Assembly: GCA_021773135.1 (NCBI GenBank)
Contig: JAJFKP010000005.1
Span: 1-64,000, forward strand
Origin: Woeseiaceae bacterium
GTDB taxonomy: Bacteria; Pseudomonadota; Gammaproteobacteria; Steroidobacterales; Woeseiaceae
DNA length: 64,000 nucleotides
Reading direction: 5' to 3'
Positions 15,106 to 24,732 of this stretch are shown one piece after another (the first letter of the stretch is position 1; every line of letters starts with the position of its first letter). The translations under genes and the position numbers were made by a program. Below the pieces are notes generated by a model, which saw nothing but the letters and a program-made list of their open reading frames with translations, searched no databases and was not told where the DNA came from.

Positions 15106-17532
15106 ATGCGATATCTTTTTAGAAGAACAATTTGGAGAGGGCTGCTCGTGTTGCTACTGCCATCTCTTCCGGCGTTCGGACAAGAAACACTCGAGGAAAT
15201 TACCGTTACCGCAGAGAGGCGGGAAGCGGGGCTTCAGGACACTGCACTATCAGTTGTTGCCTACACAGGTGATCGACTCGAGGAACTGGGGATCAATGAT
15301 CCACAAGCCATGGCTGATTTCACGCCAAATATCAGTATTGGCGACGGTACTGGTAGGGGCTCCGGCGGTACGTCCGTGTCGATTCGAGGAATTAATGAGG
15401 CGCGCGTGAGCCCTGTTCTGGATCCTGCAGTCGGTATATATGTTGATGATGTCTACTATGGGCGTCCACAAACGGCATTCTTGAGATTGCTCGATGTTGA
15501 GCGGGTCGAAGTACTTCGAGGCCCTCAGGGAACGCTCTTTGGCAAGAATAGCGTCGGCGGTGCAATCCGCTATATCACAAAGAAACCTGAGTTTGATGAC
15601 ATCAATGGTTATGCCAAGCTCGCTGTCGGCGATTTTAACCGGTTTGACTTGAAAGGCGCCATTAACGTTCCTCTATCAGATACCGCAGCACTCCGTTTGT
15701 CCGCAGCGTCGCTAAAGCGTGATGGATACGTGGATCGGCTGGCGGACGGCGGAGCGCTGGGCAATGACGATACAATTTTTGGCATGGCTCAATTGCGATT
15801 TCGACCTAACGACCGACTGGATGTGAACATCCGTATGGATTACACGGAACGTGATACAGATGATGGGCCAACAAAACTAATCGACTATTATCGGTTCAAC
15901 AACACGACAGATACGACGCCCGGTGGGCCAAATTCTAACGGTGGCGGAGCTGCTGCCACAGCGGCCTGGAATGCTTATTGGGGGTCCACATCGCGAGTCT
16001 ACAACGCGGCGATTCCAGCGAGTCTCTATCAAGTTGCGGGCACTGGCAGACCTACGGAATTGACCAGCGAATCATTTGGTGCAGGCATCGATCTGACCTG
16101 GACGGTATCGGACAATCTGTCCATTCGCTCGATAACAGGCTATCGCAAAGTTGATGAGTTTTCGATGCGTGATCCGGACGATCAGGCCAACGCGTTTTCG
16201 TTTTTCGATGATATCGCTGAAGAAGGTGTTGATTTTTGGTCCCAGGAGTTTCAGTTAAATGGCACCAGCAGTAACGGTCGCCTTAACTGGGTTGGCGGCT
16301 TGTACTACTCGGTCGAAGAACCCTATCGCCGCGACATCGAGGATCGAGATGCTCGTAGTCCCTCGAGGCGCGGTTTGCTTATTCTCAATGATTCCGCCGT
16401 GCAGGAAACGAAAAGCGTCGGCGTCTACTTGCAAGGCGATTTCGACGTAACAGACAAACTTGGCTTGACGCTCGGCGTTCGTTATACGGAAGACGATAAA
16501 ACTTACAACATTTCGCAAACCGCATTGTGGGACAGCGCATTAGCCGCAGAAGCTGCCACAGCGGGACTCGCACCACAGACGCCACCAAACTACAACGGTT
16601 GCGATCCGTCGCTCGCAACGTCTTGCGTATCCGTTGCTCCACTGACCGGCGGTGATACGTTTGATGACGTGACTCCACGTATAGCGCTGCAGTATCACTT
16701 CAGTGATGACGTAATGGGCTTTGTCTCTGCGAGCAAGGGATTCAAAGCCGGGGGCACAAATGACACAGTTGCAGACATCAATACTCCGTTCGAGCCTGAA
16801 CAGCTGTGGACGTATGAGGCTGGTATCAGGACAGAGTTCGCTGACGGCCGGGGGCGATTTAATGCGACCTATTACACGTCGGACTACGAGGACAAACAGA
16901 TTACGGTGACGACGTCGCCTCTGTGCTTCAATCGTTGTACAACTAATGTTGGCGAAGCAACAATCCAGGGTATCGAGATTGACGCCGTAGCACTCGTATC
17001 GGACGGTTTGCAGTTAAGTGTTGGTCTTGGAACTATTGACGCAGAGTGGGACACAATTGATAACCCGTCTGCGGGTGTCGGGTTGAATTCCAAGTTTGGT
17101 CGCGCGCCGGAATTGTCTTACAGACTCGGTGCCCGGTATACGGCGGATCTCTCGGGTGGCGCCCAGATTGTTGCTTCCGCAGACTACGCATACACCGATG
17201 ATCAAAACTCATCACCGCAGGATTCGACGACGATTTTTATCGACGACTACAGTTTGCTGAATTTGCGATTTAGCTATATGGCCGAAAACGGCAACTGGGA
17301 GGCGGGCCTTTTTTGTTCGAACTGCGCGGACGAAGAGTATTACTTCGGCGGTGCCGCCTGGGGCGCTGCGAGCGACAATACACCGTTTCCCGGTGTGAAG
17401 CCTGCGAGCAGTTACATATTTGTTGATAATGGATTTAATCCAAATGGCGTCGCACCGCCGGGAATTACAATTGTCAATGTCGGTGCGCCGAGGATGTGGG
17501 GTGTGGATTTCCGTTACAACTTTGGAAATTGA
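15106..17532 (+). CDS. TonB-dependent outer-membrane receptor
   Basis: 808 residues from the ATG at 15106, preceded by AGGGGAG. An ATG at 15100 is also possible. The signal peptide ends at LPAFGQ, and a TonB box EEITVTAER follows at once. The plug domain has SVSIRGINEAR and VEVLRGPQGTLFGKNSVGGAI, and the 22-strand barrel ends in a terminal aromatic-rich strand (MWGVDFRYNFGN). This is the large family of receptors from sphingomonads and marine gammaproteobacteria that take up organic compounds and not only siderophores. Its place after the esterase and phoD suggests that it imports their substrate. Confidence 0.93.
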   Translation: MRYLFRRTIWRGLLVLLLPSLPAFGQETLEEITVTAERREAGLQDTALSVVAYTGDRLEELGINDPQAMADFTPNISIGDGTGRGSGGTSVSIRGINEARVSPVLDPAVGIYVDDVYYGRPQTAFLRLLDVERVEVLRGPQGTLFGKNSVGGAIRYITKKPEFDDINGYAKLAVGDFNRFDLKGAINVPLSDTAALRLSAASLKRDGYVDRLADGGALGNDDTIFGMAQLRFRPNDRLDVNIRMDYTERDTDDGPTKLIDYYRFNNTTDTTPGGPNSNGGGAAATAAWNAYWGSTSRVYNAAIPASLYQVAGTGRPTELTSESFGAGIDLTWTVSDNLSIRSITGYRKVDEFSMRDPDDQANAFSFFDDIAEEGVDFWSQEFQLNGTSSNGRLNWVGGLYYSVEEPYRRDIEDRDARSPSRRGLLILNDSAVQETKSVGVYLQGDFDVTDKLGLTLGVRYTEDDKTYNISQTALWDSALAAEAATAGLAPQTPPNYNGCDPSLATSCVSVAPLTGGDTFDDVTPRIALQYHFSDDVMGFVSASKGFKAGGTNDTVADINTPFEPEQLWTYEAGIRTEFADGRGRFNATYYTSDYEDKQITVTTSPLCFNRCTTNVGEATIQGIEIDAVALVSDGLQLSVGLGTIDAEWDTIDNPSAGVGLNSKFGRAPELSYRLGARYTADLSGGAQIVASADYAYTDDQNSSPQDSTTIFIDDYSLLNLRFSYMAENGNWEAGLFCSNCADEEYYFGGAAWGAASDNTPFPGVKPASSYIFVDNGFNPNGVAPPGITIVNVGAPRMWGVDFRYNFGN

Positions 17533-17598
17533 TGTCTGGCTGCATCGCGGGGTAGTAAAGCGATGCTACCCGGCGCTTCAGATCATGTGGAAATTTTG

Positions 17599-18657
17599 AT
17601 GAGCGACAGCTTGATGGGCAGAATGAAGCGCAATTTCGAAACCCGTTATCCAGGTTCTCCGGCGAATTGGGGCGTTTGTTCCCTGATATTATTACTTGCC
17701 AATTCGGCCAGTGCGCATCACTCCCACTCGAGCCTTGATCGCAACAATATTCAAACCCATCGTGGCACAGTGACGAAATATGACTGGCGCATGCCGCACG
17801 TATTCATCAAAGTTATGGCGCCAAACAATTCGGGCGATGTAGTTGAATACAGTATCGAAGTGCTACATCCGCCGGCCATGATGCAGCGCGGCTGGCGCAA
17901 GGACTCCCTGAAACCCGGCGATCAAATTACCTGGGAAGGTGCCGCAGACAAGAACCCCGATCGTGCCTATTCGGGACTGAATTGGTTAGAAAAATCCGAT
18001 GGAACCCGGCTGGAAATGGACAAGAAGTCTGTCGCCGTCGAGCCATCCACCGACTTCACCGGGCTATGGGTCAGAGATTTGCGTGGGGATAAGCCACATT
18101 ACAGGCCGCCTGAAAATTGGCCTTATACGAACGTCGCGCAGAAGATAGTGGACAATTTTCACGAAAGTCAGAATCCACAGGTTTCCTGCCAGAACCCTGG
18201 TCCGCCGAAAGCGACATTGCTGCCTTATCCGATGATGATTAGTCGGCCCAACAATCAAACTATCGTGCTGAATTACGAATTACGGGATACACCAAGAGTC
18301 ATTTATCTTGACCGCGATCATCCCGCTGGTGAGCCGAGTGAGATCGGCCACTCCGTTGGTTGGTTTGAGGGAGATACACTGGTTGTGGAAACTACAAACT
18401 TTGTCGCCGATAAGTGGGGAATACACACGGGGGTTGATTCGAGTGATCAAAAGCATTTGATGGAACGATTTTCTCTGTCAGAAGATGGCTTCGCGCTGCA
18501 GATTCAAATGGTTGTTACAGATCCAGTTTACTTGTCCGAGCCCGTGGCGATCGACTATTACATGTCAAAGCTCGCTGATCGTCAGCTTGTCAATATTGAC
18601 TGCACACTGGAAAACGCCCGGTTGTATCTAGAAGCTGGCCTTACGACGGATCGCTGA
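17599..18657 (+). CDS. DUF6152-family secreted protein
   Basis: 352 residues if started at 17599, which has a GTGGA ribosome site. An in-frame ATG at 17563 sits inside a GCATCGC/GCGATGC inverted repeat and is less likely. A signal peptide ends in ANSASAHHSHSSLD, the HH-S start of the mature protein being the DUF6152 signature, as is the region on salt and medium effects (TKYDWRMPHVFIKV). The C-terminal half repeats motifs seen in the next gene, such as GDTLVVETTNF. DUF6152 proteins commonly sit beside TonB receptors and hydrolases. Their molecular role is not established. It is probably periplasmic. Confidence 0.75.
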   Translation: MSDSLMGRMKRNFETRYPGSPANWGVCSLILLLANSASAHHSHSSLDRNNIQTHRGTVTKYDWRMPHVFIKVMAPNNSGDVVEYSIEVLHPPAMMQRGWRKDSLKPGDQITWEGAADKNPDRAYSGLNWLEKSDGTRLEMDKKSVAVEPSTDFTGLWVRDLRGDKPHYRPPENWPYTNVAQKIVDNFHESQNPQVSCQNPGPPKATLLPYPMMISRPNNQTIVLNYELRDTPRVIYLDRDHPAGEPSEIGHSVGWFEGDTLVVETTNFVADKWGIHTGVDSSDQKHLMERFSLSEDGFALQIQMVVTDPVYLSEPVAIDYYMSKLADRQLVNIDCTLENARLYLEAGLTTDR

Positions 18658-18735
18658 TTACGCACTAAGCAAGAATATAGGCATTGCGCTGGCAAAGATT
18701 TCATAACGATTTAGGTTATTCAGGAGAGTCCATTA

Positions 18736-19968
18736 ATGCATTCATTTAAGTACGCGTTGATTCTAGTGGCGGTCATTGTGTTAGCGACTGGAACAACGAT
18801 GGCCCATCATTCGGCAGTCGTTTTTGACGAGAATGCATCAGTGCAAAAAACGGGTGAGGTGACACAATTCATATATCGCAACCCGCATATGATAATTACG
18901 ATGGATGTTGATAATGAAGGCAGAACCGAAGAGTGGAAAATAGAAGGTCAAAGTATCGCGGCAATGCGCCAGCATGGATTTGACCGCAGCTCATTGAAAG
19001 TAGGTGATGTCATTACCGTGAAAATGCACCCATTGAAGACGGGTAGAACTGGTGGATTGATTCAAGGAATGATCGGGGCGGATGGGAAGTCTTACTCAAT
19101 GGATGGTTCGGAGTATCCGGCGCCCACGCGCCAAGTGTATCCGGCGCTGATGCCCTGGGAGCCGCCGCCAGCTGGCGAAACATGGCAAATGCGGGAGAAG
19201 AAAACGCGTCCATCGGTATTGCCAATCGTCTCTGACGGTACAGCTGCGGGAGACGGGTCGGCGACAGGCGTCACGGCCGGCGCACTCGACCCGGACAATC
19301 TTTCGAAAAAGCGACCACCGGCGCCGTTCGACATGACCGGTGTCTGGCAATATCGTGGCGAAGATGAGTGGCGTGCGAATTACGGCTCGTTCGAGTTCAA
19401 GCCAGGCCCAGAAGAGTTAACAGCGAAAGGAAAGGCGTTCCATGACGCATATATGGAGGCGTCAAAAAAGGGTGAGCGATTTGGCGATCCAACCGCGCAA
19501 TGTTATCCAGCCGGAATGCCGCGACTAATGACCCGATACGGTTCAATGATGATGATCCAGTTTCCCACCGCAATCTACATGGTGTCCCGATTAAACAACG
19601 AGTATCGAACGATCTTCCTCGACGGCCGAGAGCGCGTACCGAGTGAAAAGTTGGATCGAAACTGGGGCGGAGAATCACTGGGCCATTGGGATGGCAGTAC
19701 GTTGGTCGTCGAAACCACGGGATTTACGGATGAAAACCATCTTATTCAGGCAGGCTATGTGACGGGAAGTCAGTTGAGGATCGTTGAGCGAATGCAAATG
19801 ATCAATGACGGGAACACGCTCGTCACTGAGTTCACGTTCACAGATCCAGAACATTGGGTCGGCGAGTGGAAGCACGTGAAATTTCGTGATCGCGTTTTAC
19901 GGTCGGATATTCGCGAGGCGAACTGCATTTACAAAGATAACCTTTCATTGCCCGGCATGGGCAATTAG
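18736..19968 (+). CDS. DUF6152-family secreted protein, paralogue
   Basis: 410 residues with a CAGGAGAG ribosome site before the ATG. A signal peptide ends TTMAHHSAVVFDE, and the mature N-terminus reads as DUF6152 (VTQFIYRNPHMIITM, WKIEGQS). The C-terminal half contains WDGSTLVVETTGFTDENH and a YRTIFLDGR segment. Both correspond to segments in the previous gene, so the two are tandem paralogues. This is the last gene of accessory block 1. Repeat R2 with the tRNA-Arg tail follows 100 nt later. Function unknown. Confidence 0.75.
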   Translation: MHSFKYALILVAVIVLATGTTMAHHSAVVFDENASVQKTGEVTQFIYRNPHMIITMDVDNEGRTEEWKIEGQSIAAMRQHGFDRSSLKVGDVITVKMHPLKTGRTGGLIQGMIGADGKSYSMDGSEYPAPTRQVYPALMPWEPPPAGETWQMREKKTRPSVLPIVSDGTAAGDGSATGVTAGALDPDNLSKKRPPAPFDMTGVWQYRGEDEWRANYGSFEFKPGPEELTAKGKAFHDAYMEASKKGERFGDPTAQCYPAGMPRLMTRYGSMMMIQFPTAIYMVSRLNNEYRTIFLDGRERVPSEKLDRNWGGESLGHWDGSTLVVETTGFTDENHLIQAGYVTGSQLRIVERMQMINDGNTLVTEFTFTDPEHWVGEWKHVKFRDRVLRSDIREANCIYKDNLSLPGMGN

Positions 19969-20067
19969 GTCGGCAGACACCGTGACAGGGAAGTCTAACG
20001 ACGCGACTTGCAATGTAAAATCGACACGTAAGAGTAAGTCATTTAGTAGTAGATAGGCATTTGGGAA

Positions 20068-20237
20068 ATTGCGGGAGTGTTGCGTACTTGAGTCCAGAGG
20101 CGTCATGCATCGTCGGGCAATTTGTGGAACGAGCGCCCCAGTTCGATAAAACGCGCAAGCGTTTTAGACGCGGCAGGCGCCCCGCAGGGGTGAGGATCGG
20201 CCAAAGCCGATTCGAATCAATCTCTCCGGGCGCGCCA
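20068..20237. repeat. Repeat R2: palindrome array with tRNA-Arg 3' end
   Basis: From TTGCGGGAGTGTTGCG at 20068 to GCGCGCCA at 20237 this block matches R3 (31573-31852) over nearly its whole length. It contains AAACGC-GCAA-GCGTTT, CCCC-GCA-GGGG and ATCGGC-CAAA-GCCGAT hairpins. It ends TTCGAATCAATCTCTCCGGG-CGCGCCA (20211-20237), the tRNA-Arg T-arm and acceptor strand with two extra bases. It closes accessory block 1. Confidence 0.8.
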
Positions 20238-20555
20238 TTTCCCCATTTCAAACTGTTGCCGTGCGTGAAATTGGCGGGTCAAGCGCCCAGGATGGGTTAT
20301 TCCGTTTTGGCTACGCAAAATGCACGTAGCGACTTCAGTATCACATCTGATTTCGTGAAGAACTACCTGGTGACGAGCCAGGTCGTCGTTGGTCACAAAA
20401 CGAAAGCCTCGCTCTTGCTCATCCTCGAAGGACCTGGCCGAAAACTTGATACGTTCGGTGGCGGTGAACAAACTGTCCTAGAAAGACTGGATCTTATTCT
20501 TGATCGTCGAGCAAGTTTGTTCGAAGCCTACCAATTAAGATGATTGTCAGAATGG
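20238..20555. other. Gap between repeat R2 and EamA gene
   Basis: Some open frames cross this stretch in both directions, but none has a ribosome site, a recognisable domain or a start outside the repeat. I see no gene here. Confidence 0.5.
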
Positions 20556-21401
20556 CTATCGGTTGTACCGCAACAGAATTGCCCCAAACAATGTAAGGAA
20601 GGTAGAAAAGACCTTTGCTATGTTGAGCTTCTCGTTCAAAAAGAACACACCGATTAGCAACGCAAACACTATGCTCGTCTCGCGTAGCGCCGTAACCAAA
20701 GCAATCGGCGCCTGAGTAAACGCCCATACGACTATACTATAGGCGACGAAAGACGAACCGCCACCCAGCAAGGCCGCTTTCGTACCTTTTGTTGCAACGT
20801 TGCGCAATACGCCAGGTTTCACAAAATGGATAACTAGAGAAAATACAATTGTGTTAATTATCGACAACCATCCGAAAAAGCCGAGTGCAGTTTGTGCTTG
20901 ACGCGCCCCGTAACCGTCGACCAGTGAGTATCCAGCTATGAAGCAGCCTGTAATTAAAGCCATGATTGCTGCGTTCTGATTCTGCAAACCGTCACTGTTA
21001 CGAACGAATACAAGGCTTATGATGCCAATTCCGATAGCCAAGATTGCAATCATTTCAGCAGCTGTCAGTTGTACACCCAAGAAAACGACCGAAATAGCGG
21101 CAACTAACATCGGCGCAATTCCACGAGCAATCGGGTAAACGTGTGAGAGGTCACCGGTCCGATACGATTGCAAAAGAAACAGTTGATAACCAACATGCAG
21201 GGCCGCGCCAGCCAGAATTAGCCACCAGCTTGAGCTGTCAGGTAAAGGAGCGTATGTAGCTGCGACGCATGCAAACGGAAAATGGCCTAAAACGACTGCA
21301 GTCATACTGAAATACTGATCTTCAGAATTCTTAACCAATGCGTTCCAAGATGCATGTAGAGCAGCGGCTATCAAAACTGCAGCAAAAACTATTGGCGTCA
21401 A
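20556..21401 (-). CDS. EamA/DMT-superfamily permease
   Basis: 281 residues with ten predicted membrane helices arranged as two EamA repeats. The first begins FAAVLIAAALHASWNALVKNS, and a YPIARGIAPMLVA motif at the end of repeat one is typical of the drug/metabolite transporter superfamily. Such proteins move metabolites or amino acids through the inner membrane. The substrate is not readable. It is divergent from the HIT gene. Confidence 0.88.
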   Translation of the reverse strand: MTPIVFAAVLIAAALHASWNALVKNSEDQYFSMTAVVLGHFPFACVAATYAPLPDSSSWWLILAGAALHVGYQLFLLQSYRTGDLSHVYPIARGIAPMLVAAISVVFLGVQLTAAEMIAILAIGIGIISLVFVRNSDGLQNQNAAIMALITGCFIAGYSLVDGYGARQAQTALGFFGWLSIINTIVFSLVIHFVKPGVLRNVATKGTKAALLGGGSSFVAYSIVVWAFTQAPIALVTALRETSIVFALLIGVFFLNEKLNIAKVFSTFLTLFGAILLRYNR

Positions 21402-21491
21402 GTTATTTCCATTAATCGTTAAAATTTCTCAGTACACTATATCAAAGACCAACTACTCTTTATTGATCGCCTAAGGCCCGAGAATACAGCA

Positions 21492-21920
21492 ATGCCAAAT
21501 CAAACCATGACCCGTTTCGGTTACCCTAATACCCTAATTCGAGAGTACGAACATTGGGTGGTTCTCTTGCGAGAGCAACAAGTTACACTTGGATCGCTCG
21601 TTTTGTGTTCAATATCCGAGGAGACAGCATTCGCTAACCTTTCTACTGAATCATTCACGGAAATGAGTGTTGTGATTGGAGATATCGAACGTGCACTAGG
21701 CGAAGAATTCGAATACGACAAGATCAACTACCTCATGTTCATGATGATAGACCCTAACGTTCACTTTCACGTCATTCCTCGTTATAAGTCGGAGAGAAGT
21801 CTGGGCGGGTTGACAGTCGTTGATCAGGGATGGCCAGGGGTGCCGATGCTGGATGCGTTTGAGGAATTGACACCGTCCGAACGAGACAATCTGCGCATGC
21901 GCCTCATTGATATCTGGTGA
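21492..21920 (+). CDS. HIT-family protein
   Basis: 142 residues. The HIT signature is visible as DPNVHFHVIPRYKSE (His-x-His, the last histidine of H-phi-H-phi-H-phi-phi replaced by Pro/Arg as in the divergent branch). The preceding region NYLMFMMIDP matches the usual strand before the histidine triad. An N-terminal LGSLVLCS segment fits the LGHxLV-like strand. HIT proteins hydrolyse nucleoside phosphoramidates or dinucleoside polyphosphates. Because the triad is incomplete, activity may differ. It stands alone in the accessory block. Confidence 0.78.
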   Translation: MPNQTMTRFGYPNTLIREYEHWVVLLREQQVTLGSLVLCSISEETAFANLSTESFTEMSVVIGDIERALGEEFEYDKINYLMFMMIDPNVHFHVIPRYKSERSLGGLTVVDQGWPGVPMLDAFEELTPSERDNLRMRLIDIW

Positions 21921-22220
21921 GAGAGAACCCGCAACTATTACGCATGACTTTGGGAGGTAATACGGCTAAATAGCTAAACAACAAGGTTTGTAACTTTGTT
22001 GTCAATATATGCTGCATACGGACTTGCGGGGTTTCGTGGGACGGACCTTTGCCGCATACAACAGAACTCTCGGATACGATTCATGAAACCCGAGCAACAG
22101 ACGAAATCCACCACCAATGCGCGGATCGCCCATAGCCGTTTTTTGGTACGGGACGACACCGAACTAAAAAAGAAATGTTTAGTTTGTAGTAGCCGCCGCG
22201 CTCTGTGGAGCAATCATGAA

Positions 22221-22562
22221 TCACGACCGCGTCCTACCCTTGAGGTCTCTCATTAGCAATTGTTCGGGTGTTCGATCTGCAACTGTCCGAGCCGAGAACT
22301 CATCGATCGTCCCCTCTGATAGCTGTTTTGCCTTATGGTCGGACGATAGTCTGTCTGCGAGGTATTTCAGAATAAAGCGTTCTAATCTGAACACCGGCTT
22401 AGTGTAGAACGCGAATACATATTCGGCGAGCGTGATTGGTCTGTCAAAATTGACCAGATAGCAATCCGTGTATGTGTCAACGTCTTGATGTGACGATTTG
22501 TGATGCTTGTAAATAATTGCGTTCTCGGGAAGAGGGCAGCTTGCTATCGGAAACACATTCAC
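22221..22562 (-). CDS. Hypothetical protein, apparently truncated by a nonsense codon
   Basis: 113 residues beginning MNVFPIASCPLPENAI, with YVFAFYTKPVFRLERFILKY and ending RDLKGRTRS. This resembles the DUF2867-like group of small proteins whose C-terminus continues R-T-R-S-W. Here the next codon is TGA where TGG would be expected. The same frame then continues FMIAPQSAAATTN to a second stop at 22179. I infer a premature stop that removes about 14 residues. It overlaps the upstream lipoprotein gene by 4 nt (ATGA). The function is unknown. Confidence 0.6.
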   Translation of the reverse strand: MNVFPIASCPLPENAIIYKHHKSSHQDVDTYTDCYLVNFDRPITLAEYVFAFYTKPVFRLERFILKYLADRLSSDHKAKQLSEGTIDEFSARTVADRTPEQLLMRDLKGRTRS

Positions 22563-23272
22563 TCCACTGCGTTGCCGAGCCAGGTAACAGCTGCGCTGTT
22601 AGCAGTACGCACTTGCTGGTTGACGTTATTTCCGTAATAACCGACATGCGATGATCCGGTAGCTGATCCCGTTAACGTACCACCAAGCATCATTCTCAGG
22701 ATGACGCGAGAAGAACCGGCAAGATCGACATTGGCTGCCGGCAGTGCCGATATGTGTTGTAACGACAGATTGCTCGAACCATCCAGGGTCGCGGAGATTA
22801 GGTCGAAATGACAATTGGCTACTTCAATATGGGATGAGCCGGTTTCCGAGATTTGTAAATAGGACTGTGTAAAGCCGGCCACATCGACGACCGCTGAGCC
22901 GCTCGATGCAATGACGTCAAGGATCGGCAATGTGATGATTCCAATAGCAGTATGCGCGTGTATGTCGCCGCGAAACTCCGGATCAAAGCCGACGCTTAGG
23001 CGAACGCCATTCTGGCTGACATGGACCAGGTCGCTGAACTGATCATCCACGGTTACCTCGATAGAGAAGCGGTCGCCATACTGAACGATAAAGGCAAACG
23101 AATTTCTAATCTCAAGTTCTGTAAAGTTCGAGTTTTGGAAAATCAGGGTCTTCGTCTGGGCACTTGCAGTCTGCGGAATCGCTTCGGCGGGACCGGATCC
23201 GCCACCGCCGCAAGCAGAGATGACACTCGCTACTAACGCGACAATAAGGGCCTTTTCTATTTTGTAATTCAC
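22559..23272 (-). CDS. GIN-domain (DUF2807) lipoprotein
   Basis: 237 residues with a GTG start at 23272, which has an AAGAGGAG ribosome site 8 nt away. It gives a clean lipoprotein signal (VALVASVISACGGGG). The mature part is a right-handed beta-helix-like GIN domain: repeating short strands with SSGSAVVDV, ISETGSSHIEV, LDGSSNLSL, LAGSSRVIL and ATGSSHV, an s-G-S-S-x-(V/L/I) pattern spaced about 20 residues. DUF2807 proteins are exposed or periplasmic. Their role is unclear, though some are called auto-transporter adhesin heads. It is divergent from the serine hydrolase at 23486, and the shared 213-nt region should carry both promoters. Confidence 0.82.
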   Translation of the reverse strand: MNYKIEKALIVALVASVISACGGGGSGPAEAIPQTASAQTKTLIFQNSNFTELEIRNSFAFIVQYGDRFSIEVTVDDQFSDLVHVSQNGVRLSVGFDPEFRGDIHAHTAIGIITLPILDVIASSGSAVVDVAGFTQSYLQISETGSSHIEVANCHFDLISATLDGSSNLSLQHISALPAANVDLAGSSRVILRMMLGGTLTGSATGSSHVGYYGNNVNQQVRTANSAAVTWLGNAVE

Positions 23273-23485
23273 TTGATCGCTCCTCTTGGGTTGCATGTAA
23301 GAGGAATCTGGGCGCGGCAATCCTTCGATCCTCAGCGAATAGAATTCGAATTATCCCAAACTCGCGATAAAGCTAGCGCGGATGCTACTGGCGATCCGTT
23401 CGCGCAGATACTCCATTTTCAATATCGAAGGATATTTGTTTCCCGCGCCCTCTCCTCTGTTGCAAATATCTATCAGGAGAGAAAA

Positions 23486-24673
23486 GTGAAATCCAAATTC
23501 AAGAATGCCGTATTCGTTGCAACGGTGACTTTTCTGGTTGCCTGTGGCGACGGCGGAAACGGTGCGTCCAATGTTCCATTGCGCCCAGTCGCATCACCAC
23601 CGCCAGAATCCGGCGTCGTTGGCGATGGGCGCCTTGATGAACTCGCCGAGTGGGCTCGAGCATCACAAGGTGTCCCCGCAGTCGCCGTTGTGCTGGTCAC
23701 GAACGGACAGGTCGCCGAAATTGCAGCGGTTGGTGATCGCTCCGCAACGGAATCCGTCGCTGTTTCTGTTGATGACAAATGGCATCTTGGTTCCCTGACT
23801 AAGAGCATGACGGCAACACTTGCCGGGGTTCTCGTCGATCAGTCGGTGATCTCCTGGGACACGACACCCCTGGACATCTGGCCGGAACTTTCGGCAATGA
23901 TTCACCCTTCGTTCCGCGACATAACGATGAGACAACTTCTGTCGCACTCGTCCGGAATGAGACGTTCAGATGTGACGCCATTCGAATTCGACCAAAGCGC
24001 GCCAGGCTCTGCGATGGAACGGCGACGGCGCTATGCGGCCGTTTTACTGGCAGAGCCACCCATCGGACCGGCCGGTTCAGATAGCTACTCCAACGGCGGC
24101 TACATCGTTGCTGGCGCCATGATGGAAACGATCATGTCGACACCCTGGGAGGAGCTTCTTACCCAGCAGGTTTTCGGGCCCTTGGGCATGATTGATAGCG
24201 CCTTTGGCGCACCAGGATCACCGGATGTTACCGATCAACCCTGGGGTCATTGGGATCGCAGTACACATTTCGAACCGGTTCCGCCGGGTCCGGATGCCGA
24301 CAATCCGGACACCATGGGTCCGGCAGGCACCGTTCATACAACACTGGATGACTATGGCCGGTTCATGCTCGCGCATATCGCAGGTGCCAGAGGCATACCG
24401 GGATTACTGACGGAATCGACTTTCGAGGTAATGCATGCGCCGGTCGCGAGCGGGTCCGCATTGGGCTGGGGTGTCATTCCTTATGAGCCGTGGGCGCAGG
24501 GTCCGGTTCTTGCTCACGCAGGTAGTAACCTGCGGTGGTTTGCCGTGGTCCGCTTGGCGCCCACGCTGGATGCCGGACTGATGATCGTTGTCAACGCCGG
24601 CGATGGTCGCGCCGAGGCAACAATCGGTTTACTTGATGATTTGATTCTTGAGCGATTCGAGGCGAGTCAATAA
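23486..24673 (+). CDS. Serine beta-lactamase-like hydrolase, lipoprotein
   Basis: 395 residues with a GTG start at 23486 preceded by CAGGAGAG. A lipoprotein signal ends FLVACGDGG. The beta-lactamase class C/esterase fold is shown by the SxxK motif LGSLTKSMTATL, the YxN motif DSYSNGGYIVAGAMME and the HxG motif LAHAGSN. The family covers AmpC-like lactamases, D-aminopeptidases and esterases. The lipid anchor and lack of an ampR neighbour argue for a peptidase or esterase and against a resistance enzyme. It is probably periplasmic at the outer membrane. Confidence 0.88.
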   Translation: MKSKFKNAVFVATVTFLVACGDGGNGASNVPLRPVASPPPESGVVGDGRLDELAEWARASQGVPAVAVVLVTNGQVAEIAAVGDRSATESVAVSVDDKWHLGSLTKSMTATLAGVLVDQSVISWDTTPLDIWPELSAMIHPSFRDITMRQLLSHSSGMRRSDVTPFEFDQSAPGSAMERRRRYAAVLLAEPPIGPAGSDSYSNGGYIVAGAMMETIMSTPWEELLTQQVFGPLGMIDSAFGAPGSPDVTDQPWGHWDRSTHFEPVPPGPDADNPDTMGPAGTVHTTLDDYGRFMLAHIAGARGIPGLLTESTFEVMHAPVASGSALGWGVIPYEPWAQGPVLAHAGSNLRWFAVVRLAPTLDAGLMIVVNAGDGRAEATIGLLDDLILERFEASQ

Positions 24674-24732
24674 ACGGCGGGCCGGGCACAAGTGGGACGC
24701 CCTGGGGTTTCTGCTCTTCTGTGAAGACAACA

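Noticed and set aside
20061-20543. Forward 160-codon frame running through repeat R2
   Set aside because: Its first half is the tRNA-derived palindromic repeat. The rest has no ribosome site or recognised motif.
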